Below are positions 1 to 9,528 of a DNA stretch of 64,000 nt, in pieces (the first letter of the stretch is position 1; each line of letters opens with the position of its first letter). Below the pieces are notes generated by a model. The model saw only the letters and a program-made list of their open reading frames with translations. It was not told the DNA's origin and searched no databases. Source of the DNA: Legionella sp. (GTDB lineage Bacteria; Pseudomonadota; Gammaproteobacteria; Legionellales; Legionellaceae); assembly GCA_031291115.1 (NCBI GenBank), contig JARLJQ010000015.1, positions 1-64,000 on the forward strand, written 5' to 3'. The position numbers were made by a program, and so were the translations under genes.

Positions 1-660
1 AAAGGTATTGCCTGATAAGCTCCCTCCACATGAGTTGCTTGCAATCGCTGCGGTATAGCCTGGCGCAACCGTCAGTGTTATCGTGCCAGTCGCATTGTAA
101 TTTATCTGCTGCGTGATGGGACTCGGCGTTACATTCGTATCACCACTTGCTGTAACTGTAAATTGCTCCAGGCTGGAGCTAAAACTCACCGAGCAATTGG
201 TAGTTACTGCTCCCGTAGTGAAGGTATTGCCTGATAAGGTTCCTCCACACGAGTTGCTTGCAATCGCTGCGGTATAACCTGAGGCAACCGTCAGTGTTAT
301 CGTGCCAGTCTCATTGTAATTTATCTGCTGCGTGATGGGACTCGGCGTTACATGCGAATCACCACTCGCTGTAACTGTAAATTGCTCCAGGCTGGAGCTA
401 AAACTCACCGAGCAATTACCCGTAACCGCTCCGGTCGTGTAGGTGTTTCCAGACCAGGAGCCAGTAGGGCAATCGCCACCGACTGTTGTCGATAGCGTGT
501 AGCCTGTATGCGCGGTGACCGAGAATGCCTGCGTGGTACCATAAATCACAGTCTGGGCCGAGTTTGGAGTAATGGTTTCATTCCCATCACCACTTGGAGT
601 GACTATGTAGCTGTTAACGGTAGGCGTCACTGGACTCGAATTGGCTGAAGGACCATCACC
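1..660 (-). repeat. 219-bp (73-codon) tandem coding repeats
   Basis: Within the truncated secreted protein the same sequence returns at a 219-bp interval: the AAGGTATTGC box at position 2 recurs at 221, and a diverged copy lies near 440. The two left copies differ at only a few bases (for example the GATACG/GATTCG codons), so the duplication is recent or homogenised. Each unit codes one Cys-containing beta-type module. More copies probably lie outside the window. Confidence 0.85.
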
Positions 661-2139
661 TAGTGCATTGGTTGCATAGACGGCAAAAGTATAGGATGTG
701 CTGTTGGTTAAGTCCGTGCAATGGGCCGTGGTGCCGCCACCTGATACGGCGCACGATCCGCCCAAAGGTGTAGAAGTCACCGTATAACTTGTAATAGGTG
801 AGCCGCCATTACTCGGTGCCGTCCAACTCACCGCTGCTTCTGTATTTCCTGCCGTAGCCGTGACCCCTGTGGGCGCTCCGGGTACTGTGGCTGGCACGCT
901 AGGTGTCACTGCATTCGAATTGGCTGAAGGGCCATTGCCTAGCGCATTGCTTGCATAGATGGCAAAAGTATAGGATGTGCCATTGGTTAAGCCCGTGCAA
1001 TGGGCCGTGGCGCCCGATATGGTGCAGGCTCCATCCGCAGGTGTAGGAGTCACTGTATAACTTGTAATCGGTGAGCCGCCATCACTCGGTGCGGTCCAAT
1101 TCACCGTGGCCTCTGTATTCCCCGCAGTAGCTGCGATCCCAGTGGGTACTCGGGGTACTGTGGCTGGCATGCTAGGTGTCACTGCATTCGAATTGGCTGA
1201 AGGGCCATTGCCTAGGACATTGCTTGCATAAACGGCAAAAGTATAGGATGTACCATTGGTTAAGCCCGTGCAATTGGCCTTGGTGCCCAATACGGAGCAC
1301 GCTCCACCCGCAGGTGTAGGAGTCACCGTATAACTTGTAATCGGTGAGCCGCCATCACTCGGTGCGGTCCAATTCACCGTGACCTCTGTATTCCTCGCAG
1401 TAGCTGCGAGCCCAGTGGGTGCTCCGGGTACTGTGGCTGGCACCCTAGGTGTCACCGCATTTGAATTGACGGAAGGGCCATTGCCTAGCGCATTGGTGGC
1501 ATAGGCGGCAAAAGTATAGGATGTGCCGTTGGTTAAGTTCGTGCAATGGGCCGTGGTGCCCGATACGGTGCATGATCCGCCCGCAGGTGTAGAAGTTACC
1601 GTATAACTTGTAATCGGTGAGCCGCCATCATTCGGTGCCGTCCAACTCACAGCGGCTTGTGCATTCCCCGCAGTAGCCGTGACCCTAGTGGGTGCTCCGG
1701 GTGCTGTAATAGGTGGCTTAGGGGTTAACGTAATGTTCAACTGATGCATCGGGCCTGGTCGATAACATTGCATGGTATTGCCTTGTTGACACACTATTGG
1801 CCCACCAATCACATTGCCGGTTAAGGAACTTCCATTCACTTGTAACGTTAAGGTGCATGATTGTTGATAAGCCAAATTAAAAGGACTGGGGCAATCACCT
1901 GCTGTTGTTACTTGAGTAATACCAGGGATTGCAGTCATCACCAACAGGTGTGATTTTCTCGATTGATTGGTCACTTGGTACTTCACGGTAGCTATACCGT
2001 TCGCAGAAATATTTAGCGTGGTCGCGGTCAGCGGCAGCGGCTTAACCGTCCACAGGGGGGCTCCTGCGTAAGCCAAGGTCATGGCGAACATTACCCATAC
2101 GCCAACGAGTATTTTATTAATTAAATTCCATTTTTTCAT
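1..2139 (-). CDS. Secreted Fn3-domain / tandem-repeat protein, C-terminus cut by window edge
   Basis: The frame is open from an ATG at 2139 to the left window edge (713 codons visible, no stop), so the C-terminus is missing. Residues 1 to about 25 form a signal peptide: basic MKKWNLINK, then a hydrophobic stretch ending in LAYA. Residues about 26-130 are a small Cys-containing domain. Four Fn3-like modules of about 91-93 residues follow, each with SWTAP or NWTAP near the start, GGSPITSYTV in the middle and GTSYTFA near the end. The visible C-terminal part consists of roughly 73-residue modules containing SVSFSSSLEQFTVTASGD and SGNTFTTGAVT. An AAGG about 8 bases before the ATG is a plausible ribosome site. 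Function is unknown; the architecture (secretion signal, Fn3 array, Cys-containing beta repeats) fits a secreted or surface adhesion or glycan-contact protein. The partial state is due only to the window end. Confident of gene and Fn3 call, not of role. Confidence 0.85.
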   Translation of the reverse strand, partial: MKKWNLINKILVGVWVMFAMTLAYAGAPLWTVKPLPLTATTLNISANGIATVKYQVTNQSRKSHLLVMTAIPGITQVTTAGDCPSPFNLAYQQSCTLTLQVNGSSLTGNVIGGPIVCQQGNTMQCYRPGPMHQLNITLTPKPPITAPGAPTRVTATAGNAQAAVSWTAPNDGGSPITSYTVTSTPAGGSCTVSGTTAHCTNLTNGTSYTFAAYATNALGNGPSVNSNAVTPRVPATVPGAPTGLAATARNTEVTVNWTAPSDGGSPITSYTVTPTPAGGACSVLGTKANCTGLTNGTSYTFAVYASNVLGNGPSANSNAVTPSMPATVPRVPTGIAATAGNTEATVNWTAPSDGGSPITSYTVTPTPADGACTISGATAHCTGLTNGTSYTFAIYASNALGNGPSANSNAVTPSVPATVPGAPTGVTATAGNTEAAVSWTAPSNGGSPITSYTVTSTPLGGSCAVSGGGTTAHCTDLTNSTSYTFAVYATNALGDGPSANSSPVTPTVNSYIVTPSGDGNETITPNSAQTVIYGTTQAFSVTAHTGYTLSTTVGGDCPTGSWSGNTYTTGAVTGNCSVSFSSSLEQFTVTASGDSHVTPSPITQQINYNETGTITLTVASGYTAAIASNSCGGTLSGNTFTTGAVTTNCSVSFSSSLEQFTVTASGDTNVTPSPITQQINYNATGTITLTVAPGYTAAIASNSCGGSLSGNTF
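622..1720 (-). repeat. Four 273-279-bp Fn3-coding repeats
   Basis: The marker AGGTGTCAC (or AGGCGTCAC) occurs at 622, 901, 1174 and 1447, spacing 279, 273 and 273 bp, an exact multiple of three. The middle copies are highly similar at DNA level. Each codes one fibronectin type III-like domain of 91-93 residues. High identity between units suggests expansion by unequal recombination. Confidence 0.85.
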
Positions 2140-2669
2140 GTTGATAGCCTTATCTAGATAAGTCGGGTTAAATAAAGCACCATTGGTGTAGAGGTGGTTT
2201 AAATAATGTCCGCTGTTTTGCGTTTGTTTTGTAGCGCGATAGCATGTTTACACCTCATCATACTTGCTGTATGAGCCACCATTTTTGGGCTTTAATTTTT
2301 CGCTGGCTGACCAATCCATTAATGTTGCTGAACTGTTTCCTCTTCATAATGTCGATATTTACAACTCATTTTATAAGAAATTCCTATTATTTTCAATATG
2401 ATAGGAGTGAAAAGTCAGATATTGTAATTACAGAAAAATAGATAGGCATGATTTATTTTGTTATTAAGGCTTGACCCTGTTTTGGATGATGGTGCTAATA
2501 GAAGTCATGCCCGGATTATAAGTGCTAATCATAGCGCTGTTAAAATATGTATTATTCCTGCGAATGAAGAATACATTATAGCTCGGCACACTATGAGTAT
2601 TATCCAGCACTAATTGAGCAGTAAAAAATAATCTATAATTAACTTTTAAATTGTACGGTTATGTAGCTT
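2140..2669. other. Gene-poor interval with a possible coding remnant
   Basis: About 530 bp between a leftward and a rightward gene. No convincing intact gene. A 53-codon frame at 2452-2613 (+) reads without stops and has protein-like composition (LDPVLDDGANRSHARIISAN at its start), but it lacks a good start and ribosome site; it may be the end of a decayed gene. A TATAAT at 2634-2639 could be the -10 of the gene starting at 2670. Confidence 0.4.
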
Positions 2670-3269
2670 ATGATCACTATAAAAAAAAATGACGGAACGA
2701 TTTTGGGCGAGTCTTTGGTTGAGGCAGAGCAAGATGATTATGATAATAAGAATGATTATAAAACAGTATGGTTAAGTCAATCTGAGTCTGGAATATGTTC
2801 TATTGGGCATGGTTCATGCTATGCGGTGATTATTAAAAATCGTCACGACACTGCTCTAATGCATTTATCTGCTTTAGCTCCAAATTCAGAAGAAACTATA
2901 TCCAAGATTATTAGTTACTTTAAGAAATATTACTCCAAAGATCCCGTTGAAGTTGTCTTGGGACGAAGTATAGAAGGATATACTGTTGATTGGGCAAGGG
3001 TAAAAGAACGGGATGAATCCTCTGTTCTTCAGTCACCTGAGGAGTATTTCAAGTCTATTGATGAAGAGTACCTCAAATTTTTTTATGATGAGTTTGAGAT
3101 TATTCCTAAAATTATCAATTTGCCTCATTATCTTCTTCAGATTGATAAAACAGGAACTATTTTTACTTATTCTGATGAAGCAGAGGTTACTTTTGAAGAA
3201 CTTGATTCTTCAGATTCTGATGTTGCGAGTGATGAAGCTGCTAGTTCTAGTACACCTATGAACAGATAA
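2670..3269 (+). CDS. Small protein with CheD/CNF1-like glutamine deamidase signature; candidate effector
   Basis: 199 residues, no signal peptide or membrane segment. Residues 41-70 contain SIGHGSCYAVII, with Cys50, followed by TALMHLSAL, with His65. A Gly-Ser/Gly-Cys strand followed 12-17 residues later by a His after a hydrophobic strand is the catalytic layout of the CheD receptor deamidase and of toxin deamidases such as CNF1, where the Cys-His distance is also 15. A helix (about 75-88) and the strand VEVVLGRS (93-100) then follow, as in CheD. The C-terminal tail (about 168-195) is acidic and Ser-rich, unlike CheD. There are no chemotaxis genes nearby. The deamidase idea rests on motif and strand order by eye and is inference; the gene itself is well supported by its length and the terminator behind it. 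The start has no strong Shine-Dalgarno, so a different start remains possible. Confidence 0.7.
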   Translation: MITIKKNDGTILGESLVEAEQDDYDNKNDYKTVWLSQSESGICSIGHGSCYAVIIKNRHDTALMHLSALAPNSEETISKIISYFKKYYSKDPVEVVLGRSIEGYTVDWARVKERDESSVLQSPEEYFKSIDEEYLKFFYDEFEIIPKIINLPHYLLQIDKTGTIFTYSDEAEVTFEELDSSDSDVASDEAASSSTPMNR

Positions 3270-3325
3270 TGCTTCCAGGTCTATTTCGGCTCAATCTAGC
3301 GAAATGTCAACAAACCCTAATCTTA

Positions 3326-3350
3326 CCACCGTGTCTAAATGACACGGTGG
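3326..3350 (+). terminator. Rho-independent terminator
   Basis: Perfect 10-bp stem CCACCGTGTC/GACACGGTGG with a 5-base loop, followed by TTTTATTAATTATT. It ends the 199-residue gene and lies just past the stop of the convergent macroglobulin gene, so it may work for both. Confidence 0.85.
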
Positions 3351-3362
3351 TTTTATTAATTA

Positions 3363-6300
3363 TTATTTATTTTTAGCTGTCACTGTAATTTTTGAAGCAA
3401 CACCACGAGCCATAAGGTTGGGATCATACATGGATTCTGCAAATGCAGGAGGGACTGTATAGGTTCCTATATTAACGGCTTTAATTTTGTAAACAATTTC
3501 TTTCGCATTTGCATCGAGACTGCCAAAGAAGTTGACTCGGTCTTCACGTATATCAAAAAAGTCCATGTTATTGTTTTTAACTGACTCACTGATTACTTCA
3601 AACCCTCCTGGTAACAGATCTTCAATAGCAATATTGGTTAAATAATCGTTATCTAAAGCGCGAATTTGAATATGTACTTCAAGTTCACTACCTAAGCTTG
3701 TTGAGGTTACTGCATGACCTTGAGCATCTCGGTATTCTCTGTAAAGCTCTATTCCTTGTTTTAGAGGTTCTGTTGGGAGCGTTTTGTCAAAACCGGATTG
3801 CATGAGTTGATAAAAGAATGTTTTCTTCTCCGGGTTATCAAAACGAATTTGTGTTACTCCTGTATCCAAAGTGGTTTTTTGGTAATTGGCATTTTCGTTT
3901 GGCACGGGAATTTCTTCATTATTGGCCATGATTTTGGTCATTGATAAGGTGGATGAATTAATTGACGCATCTTGAGGATAAGCACCTAAGGCTAAACTTG
4001 TATAACCGGATAAGAGGGTATTAATTTCATTATTATTAATCGCTGCGATTAAACGCATTAAAACCGTGTCACTTACTTGGGGCAATAAGTTAGGGAAATG
4101 CTTAGCCACGATGTAAAGGTATTGGGCATCGGCGATATTACGGTCATAAAAATCAGTAGTAGATACGACATCAGTTTGTGGTGTGTACTGACCAATTAAC
4201 CGATTAGCCTCATCATGACTTTGTAATAATTCATAAGATGCAGCAATGTAGACTGCAGTAATGTCCTTTTTCCATTCTTTAGCTAAACTGCCTTCTAATG
4301 CCTGTTGCAGATTAGTCAGGTAGTTGGTCGTTACAATTTCATTGCGGGTTAAAATATAAATCGCGTAGGCTTGAATGCGCGCGGCATCTATATCTGTGGC
4401 ATTCTGAGCTGCCAGTGTTTTCAGGTAGTTAATGCCGTTAAAGAACAGATCATTAGGCACATTAAACCCTTGGGCTTTAGCACTGGTTAAGAAGTGCATG
4501 GCATACACGGTAGCAAAATCATTTCCTTGATTGTCAGCAAGACCTGGCCAATAGCTGAACCCACCATTCGACATTTGACGTTGGCTTAGCATTTGGATTG
4601 TACCGCTGACTTTTTCTCCAATTTCTTTGGTCTCTTTGCTAAAGCCTGTCTGGGTGTTCATGGCTAATAACGGCATGACTTTACTGGTTAATTGCTCGGT
4701 GCATCCATAAGGGAAGTTCTCCAGATAACGCTGCAAACCAAAGACTAAAACCATCGGGCTGGTAGACATGGTTGCCGTGATGTTTCGGTATTCTGGGTAC
4801 AGTGTTTGCATGATGTCTAAAGTTTTGTGGGCCTCCTGAGATTTGCCGCTGTCAATGAAGGTCATTAACGGGCTTGCTGGTCTGACGCTCAATGTGGCGC
4901 TTATGGTGCCTGATTTGTCTGCTGAAGTGGCTCTAAAGTTTATTGATGCAGAGCCTAAGAGTGATTTGGCTTTTAACTTAAAGTGAACAGTTTGTTCATG
5001 ACCTTCTGCAATTTCTAAGGTTTGGGTTGCAGCGTCAATCATTTCAAGTTCTGGAGAGGCTGTGGCATTTACAGTAACTTGAGCGTGTTCACCTGAGCCT
5101 TTTATATTGTTTGCTACTGAGGCTGATAGTTCAAATTCATCACTAGGAGCTACAAAAGTAGGGACGTTAGGATTAATGACAAAATCGCCACGCACTTCCG
5201 CAGAGGTGTCTTTAGATCCTACCGAGTCAGTAGATACGGCAACGGCCATTACACGAATACGCCCATTAAAATAATCAGGAATTTGATACATTAACTGGCG
5301 ACTGGTTGCATCAGCATCCACAATGCCTGACCAATACACTACGGGTAAATCTGTTTTTCTTTTAAAGGGATTCAGACGGCTTGCCATAGCGTCTTCGCCA
5401 TCATCACCACCTACAGCGGAACGCTCTCTGTCTTGAATAAACTGCGGCATTATTTGATCTACAGTTTGTTGGGTTACTACTTCAAGAGCATGTTTTTGGA
5501 AAAAGAATGCCAGAGGATCTGGAGTTAAATATTTTGCAACTTGAAGAATTCCTTCATCTACGGCAAACACGATGATTTTTCCAGGTTTGTCCGTATGGTA
5601 ATTTATTGCAAATGGCTCTCCAGGACGCGCTAATTTGGGCGTTTCCAAGCTTATTTTAATGTCATGAGCATCATGATTTACTGTAAACGGAATAACGCTG
5701 TAGCTTAATGGGCTGATGAATAGTTCAGGTGATCCCCAATCACGCACAAACGCTACGTTAATGTAGCCATTTCCTTGAAAGTCCGCTGGAATACGAATGG
5801 TTTGTATGGAGCTTGTAGTATCGGTTTTAAACCATTGGGCGGCATGAACTTTATCGCGTTCTATAGTGATTAATCCAGAGCCGGTATAGGGGGCTGTAAT
5901 CTGGATCTCTATATCTTCATTTGCTTTGTATTCTTCTTTATTTAATTTAATCGATAACTCTGCATTTTTTGCAAGGGGTTGCTGACTTGCGCCAACTACG
6001 CTGAATTTTAATTGACTAAGAACTGCATCGCCTTGACCAAGAATACTTAAAGAGTAATTGCCAATTTGTTGTGTGGGTAAGGTGTAATTAGTCCCTTGTT
6101 TTTCAATATTAAAGGGTGAGGTACTGACAATACTTGATTGAATTATTGATTGGTATTGATACGTACCATCTGCTTTTTTAACCAGGGTGGTAACGGGGCG
6201 TAATGAAACTAATTGGATTTTTAAGTTTTTAACTTCATTTTCGCTTAAGTCAGGAGTTACGGCAATATAATTGATAGCTCTTGCGCTGTTTTGTTTGATA

Positions 6301-9104
6301 AAGGATAAGTCACCATCCGGTTTAAATCCAACAAAATAGGGCAATGGACTGACTAGTGTTTGAGTTTGCCCTGTTACGCTACGGCCACCATCTGCTTCAA
6401 AACCTTCTGCAAAGAAGGTTAACTGATAGGTTGCTTTCTCAAAACGCTCCAGCTTTAAATCAAACTCCGCTTCACCTTTGTCATTGGTTTTGATATTCGT
6501 TAAGGATTCAGTAAATACTTTGGCTGGTTTTTTAGGGTCCATCAGTGGATCAGCGAATACGTAATCAGGGTATTTGTCGAATTGAATTTTTTGTGGGATT
6601 AATAAAATTTTAGCGCCAATGGTTCTGTTAGTTGCTGGAGCGCCGTATAAATTCCACAGACCTACTTCTCCTTTAAGTCCTGTAGGATGACTCCATCCCG
6701 TTGCAGGTTTGGGAGACAGGCTTGTGGTAATGCGCATTCTATCGGGTTGAAATTCGGCAACACGAATGCTAGTAGATCCTAATATATTTTGTGGGTGATT
6801 GTCTTTCACAAGGAACAAATTCACCATGTATTGACCTGTAGGTGAGCTCGGGTTGGTAGTAAAATCAAGCTCTATAAGTCCTGTGTCGTTCAATGTGATT
6901 TTTTGATCTTTAATGGTCGTGCCTCTTGAGTCCACTACTACCGCTTGCAGTGGTAATCCCGCGGGTTGGGATTGGGCGTAGGCTTGTTTCACAATCATAC
7001 CTATATGCACTGCATCACCTGGACGGTACAGTCCTCTATCTGAGAAGAGGTAGGCACTTAGATTATGTAGGTCTTCATTGTTGGTATAAAGACCGCCAAT
7101 ATCAAATTTTGATAAGTTTAATTGTCGGTTTGGATTATTAAAAGGAATGAAAGAAACGTCATTATTAAGGTTTGCCAAATAGGCTACAGGTTCTCTGTCT
7201 TCAGTGAAATCAGTCAGTGTTGGGAACGTTACTCGTCCTTGAGCATCGCTGACGCGTGCTAAAATGGGTAAGCCGTTTTTTCCTAACACAGTGACCGTTG
7301 CATTAGCTACAGGAGTTCCTTGAGTAATGGAGGTCACAAAGACATCGTGGCTGTTGTCTTTATTATCTTTTACTAATAGCGCTAGATCAGTAATCAACAC
7401 AAGGCGACTGGCTTTAACATCTAATGGTGTTTTATTGGTTACATCCCAACCAGTGGCTTGTAATAAAAACAAACCTTGAGGGCCAGCAGTATTGGTGGAC
7501 AGATTAAGGTATTTGCTGAAATCAAGCGCTGTATATTGTTGTTTGGTTGCATCTGAGGTATCAAACTGTTGGATATCAGAGGAGATTACGCTAATGTTTT
7601 GTTGGTTAAATGTTGGGTTAATAAAATAAGGATTGTTAAAATCACCCTGTGTTTGAGTAACCAGTTGATTGACGTTTTCAGGCAGAACACGCGCAAAATC
7701 AAATTTTACTGCTGGAACCCCACGAACTAAAACGGAGAGTTTTTTCTCACCACTTAAAGCCAGTAAAGAGCCTTTATGCAGGAAGCTGATTTCTTTAGGG
7801 ATTTCAGGAACTGGTATTACAGCCGCGTATCCATTGTTTAAGCTGAAATCAGCAAAACTCTTCATACCTTTATCTATTTTCACATAGATGTAACCTGGTG
7901 TTTGTGCTTTAAATTTAAAGCTGTGTAACATGGAGTAGTTTTGTTCTGTTGGTAAGGCTTCTTTGGTTAATGGCATTGCCAGTGCAAGTACTGTACCAGT
8001 AACTTCACCGGGGTTTTGCCATTGGTAATCTGGTTTGGCAGCCTCTGCGGTAGTGGCTGGGCGATCTTTGGGAAGCAGGTAAAAATGGACGTATTTGTTA
8101 AACTCATTTTCGTTAATACCTAGGGAGGTTTCTACGGTTAGAACTTGTTCTGGTCTGTCTCTATCGTTTCGCACAATAGAGGCTGAAGCGGAAAGAACTT
8201 TCAGGAACTCATGCGTATCCGGTATTAATATATTTTTTGATAACACGTGACCCAATGTTGTTGAGTTACTGGCAGAACTTAGTTCTTTATTTAATGTAAG
8301 ACGTAAAAAACGAGCTACATCTTTTATATTAATTGTGTCTGAGTGCAGATAGGCAACACGTTTGTGTTCATCGTAGGTATAAGAAAAAGGAACTGATTCT
8401 GCAGTGCCGGCAGGCTTGCCGTTGATTTGATTTTCAAACATCAACGCGGTGTTTTTCTCCAGACTTTCTTGATTGACTGGGAAATTAAACTGTATTGTGG
8501 CTACTGCTTTTCGAATCTCTGCATGCACGGGATCTTGATAGAGTTTGAAGTCAGACATTTTTGCTTCAAAGGCTTGAGTGGAGAAGGAATAACTATTGGA
8601 CTCTAGATTGGCATTAAGAGCAAAAAAGTCTGGAGCAAAATTAATAGTATATTTTTGTCCAGCAGGCCAGTCTTCTGTAGGAGTAAAGGTGAGTTGACTG
8701 TCGGTGCTCCAAACCCAGGATCCAGCTATTTTGGGCGTCATTTCGATGCCTTTGGTTAGCGTTTGCCCGATTAAACTAAGTGGCGCAACAGATTTATTAA
8801 TAAAGCCATGGTCTTTTATTCCGAAATCGATAACCAGATTATTGGGAGCCAAGGTTTCTTCATTGGGTGTAATTGCTGGGGCCGTGATGACGGCGGAGGT
8901 GTAGACTGGTTTGGGCAAGTTTTTATACCAGTAAGCCGTGTAGCCTGCGGTAAATAGTACTAATGCACCAAGAATACTTGCTCCCCAAAATGATTTGGGT
9001 GAGGCTTTTGATTTAGAGCATAAATAACTCATCCAGGGAGGACTGTTCCAATTTAATTTACCAAATACAGCTGATAATGCATTTGAGAACGATTTTTTGC
9101 TCAT
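3363..9104 (-). CDS. yfhM: Bacterial alpha-2-macroglobulin family protein (YfhM-like), with thioester
   Basis: 1913 residues, longer than E. coli YfhM (about 1650). An N-terminal membrane anchor lies at about 41-60 (ILGALVLFTAGYTAYWY); there is no lipobox, so it is held by a transmembrane segment rather than lipid. A long series of macroglobulin beta domains follows, then a helical thioester domain with YGCTEQ, where Cys1468 and Gln1471 form the CxEQ thioester. The C-terminal receptor-binding-like domain ends near KITVTAKNK. Such proteins are thought to sit in the periplasm, trap proteases and protect the envelope. The divergent neighbour is pbpC, the usual genomic partner of this family, which encodes a peptidoglycan synthase proposed to repair damage while the macroglobulin blocks proteases. 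The ATG at 9104 is preceded by AGGA. The thioester is intact, so a covalent-trapping form is expected. Confidence 0.93.
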   Translation of the reverse strand: MSKKSFSNALSAVFGKLNWNSPPWMSYLCSKSKASPKSFWGASILGALVLFTAGYTAYWYKNLPKPVYTSAVITAPAITPNEETLAPNNLVIDFGIKDHGFINKSVAPLSLIGQTLTKGIEMTPKIAGSWVWSTDSQLTFTPTEDWPAGQKYTINFAPDFFALNANLESNSYSFSTQAFEAKMSDFKLYQDPVHAEIRKAVATIQFNFPVNQESLEKNTALMFENQINGKPAGTAESVPFSYTYDEHKRVAYLHSDTINIKDVARFLRLTLNKELSSASNSTTLGHVLSKNILIPDTHEFLKVLSASASIVRNDRDRPEQVLTVETSLGINENEFNKYVHFYLLPKDRPATTAEAAKPDYQWQNPGEVTGTVLALAMPLTKEALPTEQNYSMLHSFKFKAQTPGYIYVKIDKGMKSFADFSLNNGYAAVIPVPEIPKEISFLHKGSLLALSGEKKLSVLVRGVPAVKFDFARVLPENVNQLVTQTQGDFNNPYFINPTFNQQNISVISSDIQQFDTSDATKQQYTALDFSKYLNLSTNTAGPQGLFLLQATGWDVTNKTPLDVKASRLVLITDLALLVKDNKDNSHDVFVTSITQGTPVANATVTVLGKNGLPILARVSDAQGRVTFPTLTDFTEDREPVAYLANLNNDVSFIPFNNPNRQLNLSKFDIGGLYTNNEDLHNLSAYLFSDRGLYRPGDAVHIGMIVKQAYAQSQPAGLPLQAVVVDSRGTTIKDQKITLNDTGLIELDFTTNPSSPTGQYMVNLFLVKDNHPQNILGSTSIRVAEFQPDRMRITTSLSPKPATGWSHPTGLKGEVGLWNLYGAPATNRTIGAKILLIPQKIQFDKYPDYVFADPLMDPKKPAKVFTESLTNIKTNDKGEAEFDLKLERFEKATYQLTFFAEGFEADGGRSVTGQTQTLVSPLPYFVGFKPDGDLSFIKQNSARAINYIAVTPDLSENEVKNLKIQLVSLRPVTTLVKKADGTYQYQSIIQSSIVSTSPFNIEKQGTNYTLPTQQIGNYSLSILGQGDAVLSQLKFSVVGASQQPLAKNAELSIKLNKEEYKANEDIEIQITAPYTGSGLITIERDKVHAAQWFKTDTTSSIQTIRIPADFQGNGYINVAFVRDWGSPELFISPLSYSVIPFTVNHDAHDIKISLETPKLARPGEPFAINYHTDKPGKIIVFAVDEGILQVAKYLTPDPLAFFFQKHALEVVTQQTVDQIMPQFIQDRERSAVGGDDGEDAMASRLNPFKRKTDLPVVYWSGIVDADATSRQLMYQIPDYFNGRIRVMAVAVSTDSVGSKDTSAEVRGDFVINPNVPTFVAPSDEFELSASVANNIKGSGEHAQVTVNATASPELEMIDAATQTLEIAEGHEQTVHFKLKAKSLLGSASINFRATSADKSGTISATLSVRPASPLMTFIDSGKSQEAHKTLDIMQTLYPEYRNITATMSTSPMVLVFGLQRYLENFPYGCTEQLTSKVMPLLAMNTQTGFSKETKEIGEKVSGTIQMLSQRQMSNGGFSYWPGLADNQGNDFATVYAMHFLTSAKAQGFNVPNDLFFNGINYLKTLAAQNATDIDAARIQAYAIYILTRNEIVTTNYLTNLQQALEGSLAKEWKKDITAVYIAASYELLQSHDEANRLIGQYTPQTDVVSTTDFYDRNIADAQYLYIVAKHFPNLLPQVSDTVLMRLIAAINNNEINTLLSGYTSLALGAYPQDASINSSTLSMTKIMANNEEIPVPNENANYQKTTLDTGVTQIRFDNPEKKTFFYQLMQSGFDKTLPTEPLKQGIELYREYRDAQGHAVTSTSLGSELEVHIQIRALDNDYLTNIAIEDLLPGGFEVISESVKNNNMDFFDIREDRVNFFGSLDANAKEIVYKIKAVNIGTYTVPPAFAESMYDPNLMARGVASKITVTAKNK

Positions 9105-9203
9105 AATTTTTTCCTGGATGAATGTTTTTTGGGTTTAGAACTTTTTACGGTCTTGGCCTAATCGGCCGATTTCCTACGCTCCGGTACTCACATACTACAA
9201 GTC

Positions 9204-9444
9204 ACTGTCATTAAGTTAAGAACATTCTGTCGCCCCGCGGCTTGTCCACGAGCTCTATCTCTTATCACAAAACCGTTCGTGCTGAGGAGGCGTTTACGCC
9301 GTCTCGAAGCGCATTCGCACAGGTATAGTCTTGGCGCAGATGCTTCGAGACGTCGCTATTGCTCCTCCTCAGCACGAGCGGATCGAGGTAGATATTGGAT
9401 CTAATGGCTACCTTATTCATAACTGGCATTAACTTAATGACAGT
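9204..9444. mobile_element. MITE-like palindromic element, family A copy 1
   Basis: A 241-bp segment bounded by a perfect 16-bp inverted repeat, ACTGTCATTAAGTTAA on the left and its complement on the right (9429-9444). The inner 178 bp (9266-9443) folds on itself, with arms such as CGTGCTGAGGAGG and CCTCCTCAGCACG, and is nearly identical to 14020-14197. No transposase is encoded. No clear target duplication was found. It lies between the divergent macroglobulin and pbpC genes and ends about 30 bp before the pbpC -10 box. Confidence 0.75.
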
Positions 9445-9472
9445 AATAGTACGCGTATACGGTGTTTCGTTA

Positions 9473-9478
9473 TATAAT
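9473..9478 (+). promoter_or_regulatory. Candidate -10 box of pbpC
   Basis: TATAAT about 50 bp before the pbpC ATG at 9529. No good -35 was seen at the right distance. Its position makes the TTG at 9490 an unlikely start because the transcript would begin there. Confidence 0.4.
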
Positions 9479-9528
9479 ATCTGCAAAAATTGAATCCATT
9501 TTACTCTTTTTGGTGCATAATAGCTAAC

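Noticed and set aside
2244-2441. 65-codon plus-strand frame
   Set aside because: Composition is not protein-like (Phe/Cys/His-rich start), no ribosome site; chance frame in an intergenic gap.
9265-9486. 73-codon minus-strand frame
   Set aside because: It lies on repeat family A; the similar frame at 13962-14174 shares only the repeat-coded part (RRSNS, SKHLRQDY), so both are repeat by-products.
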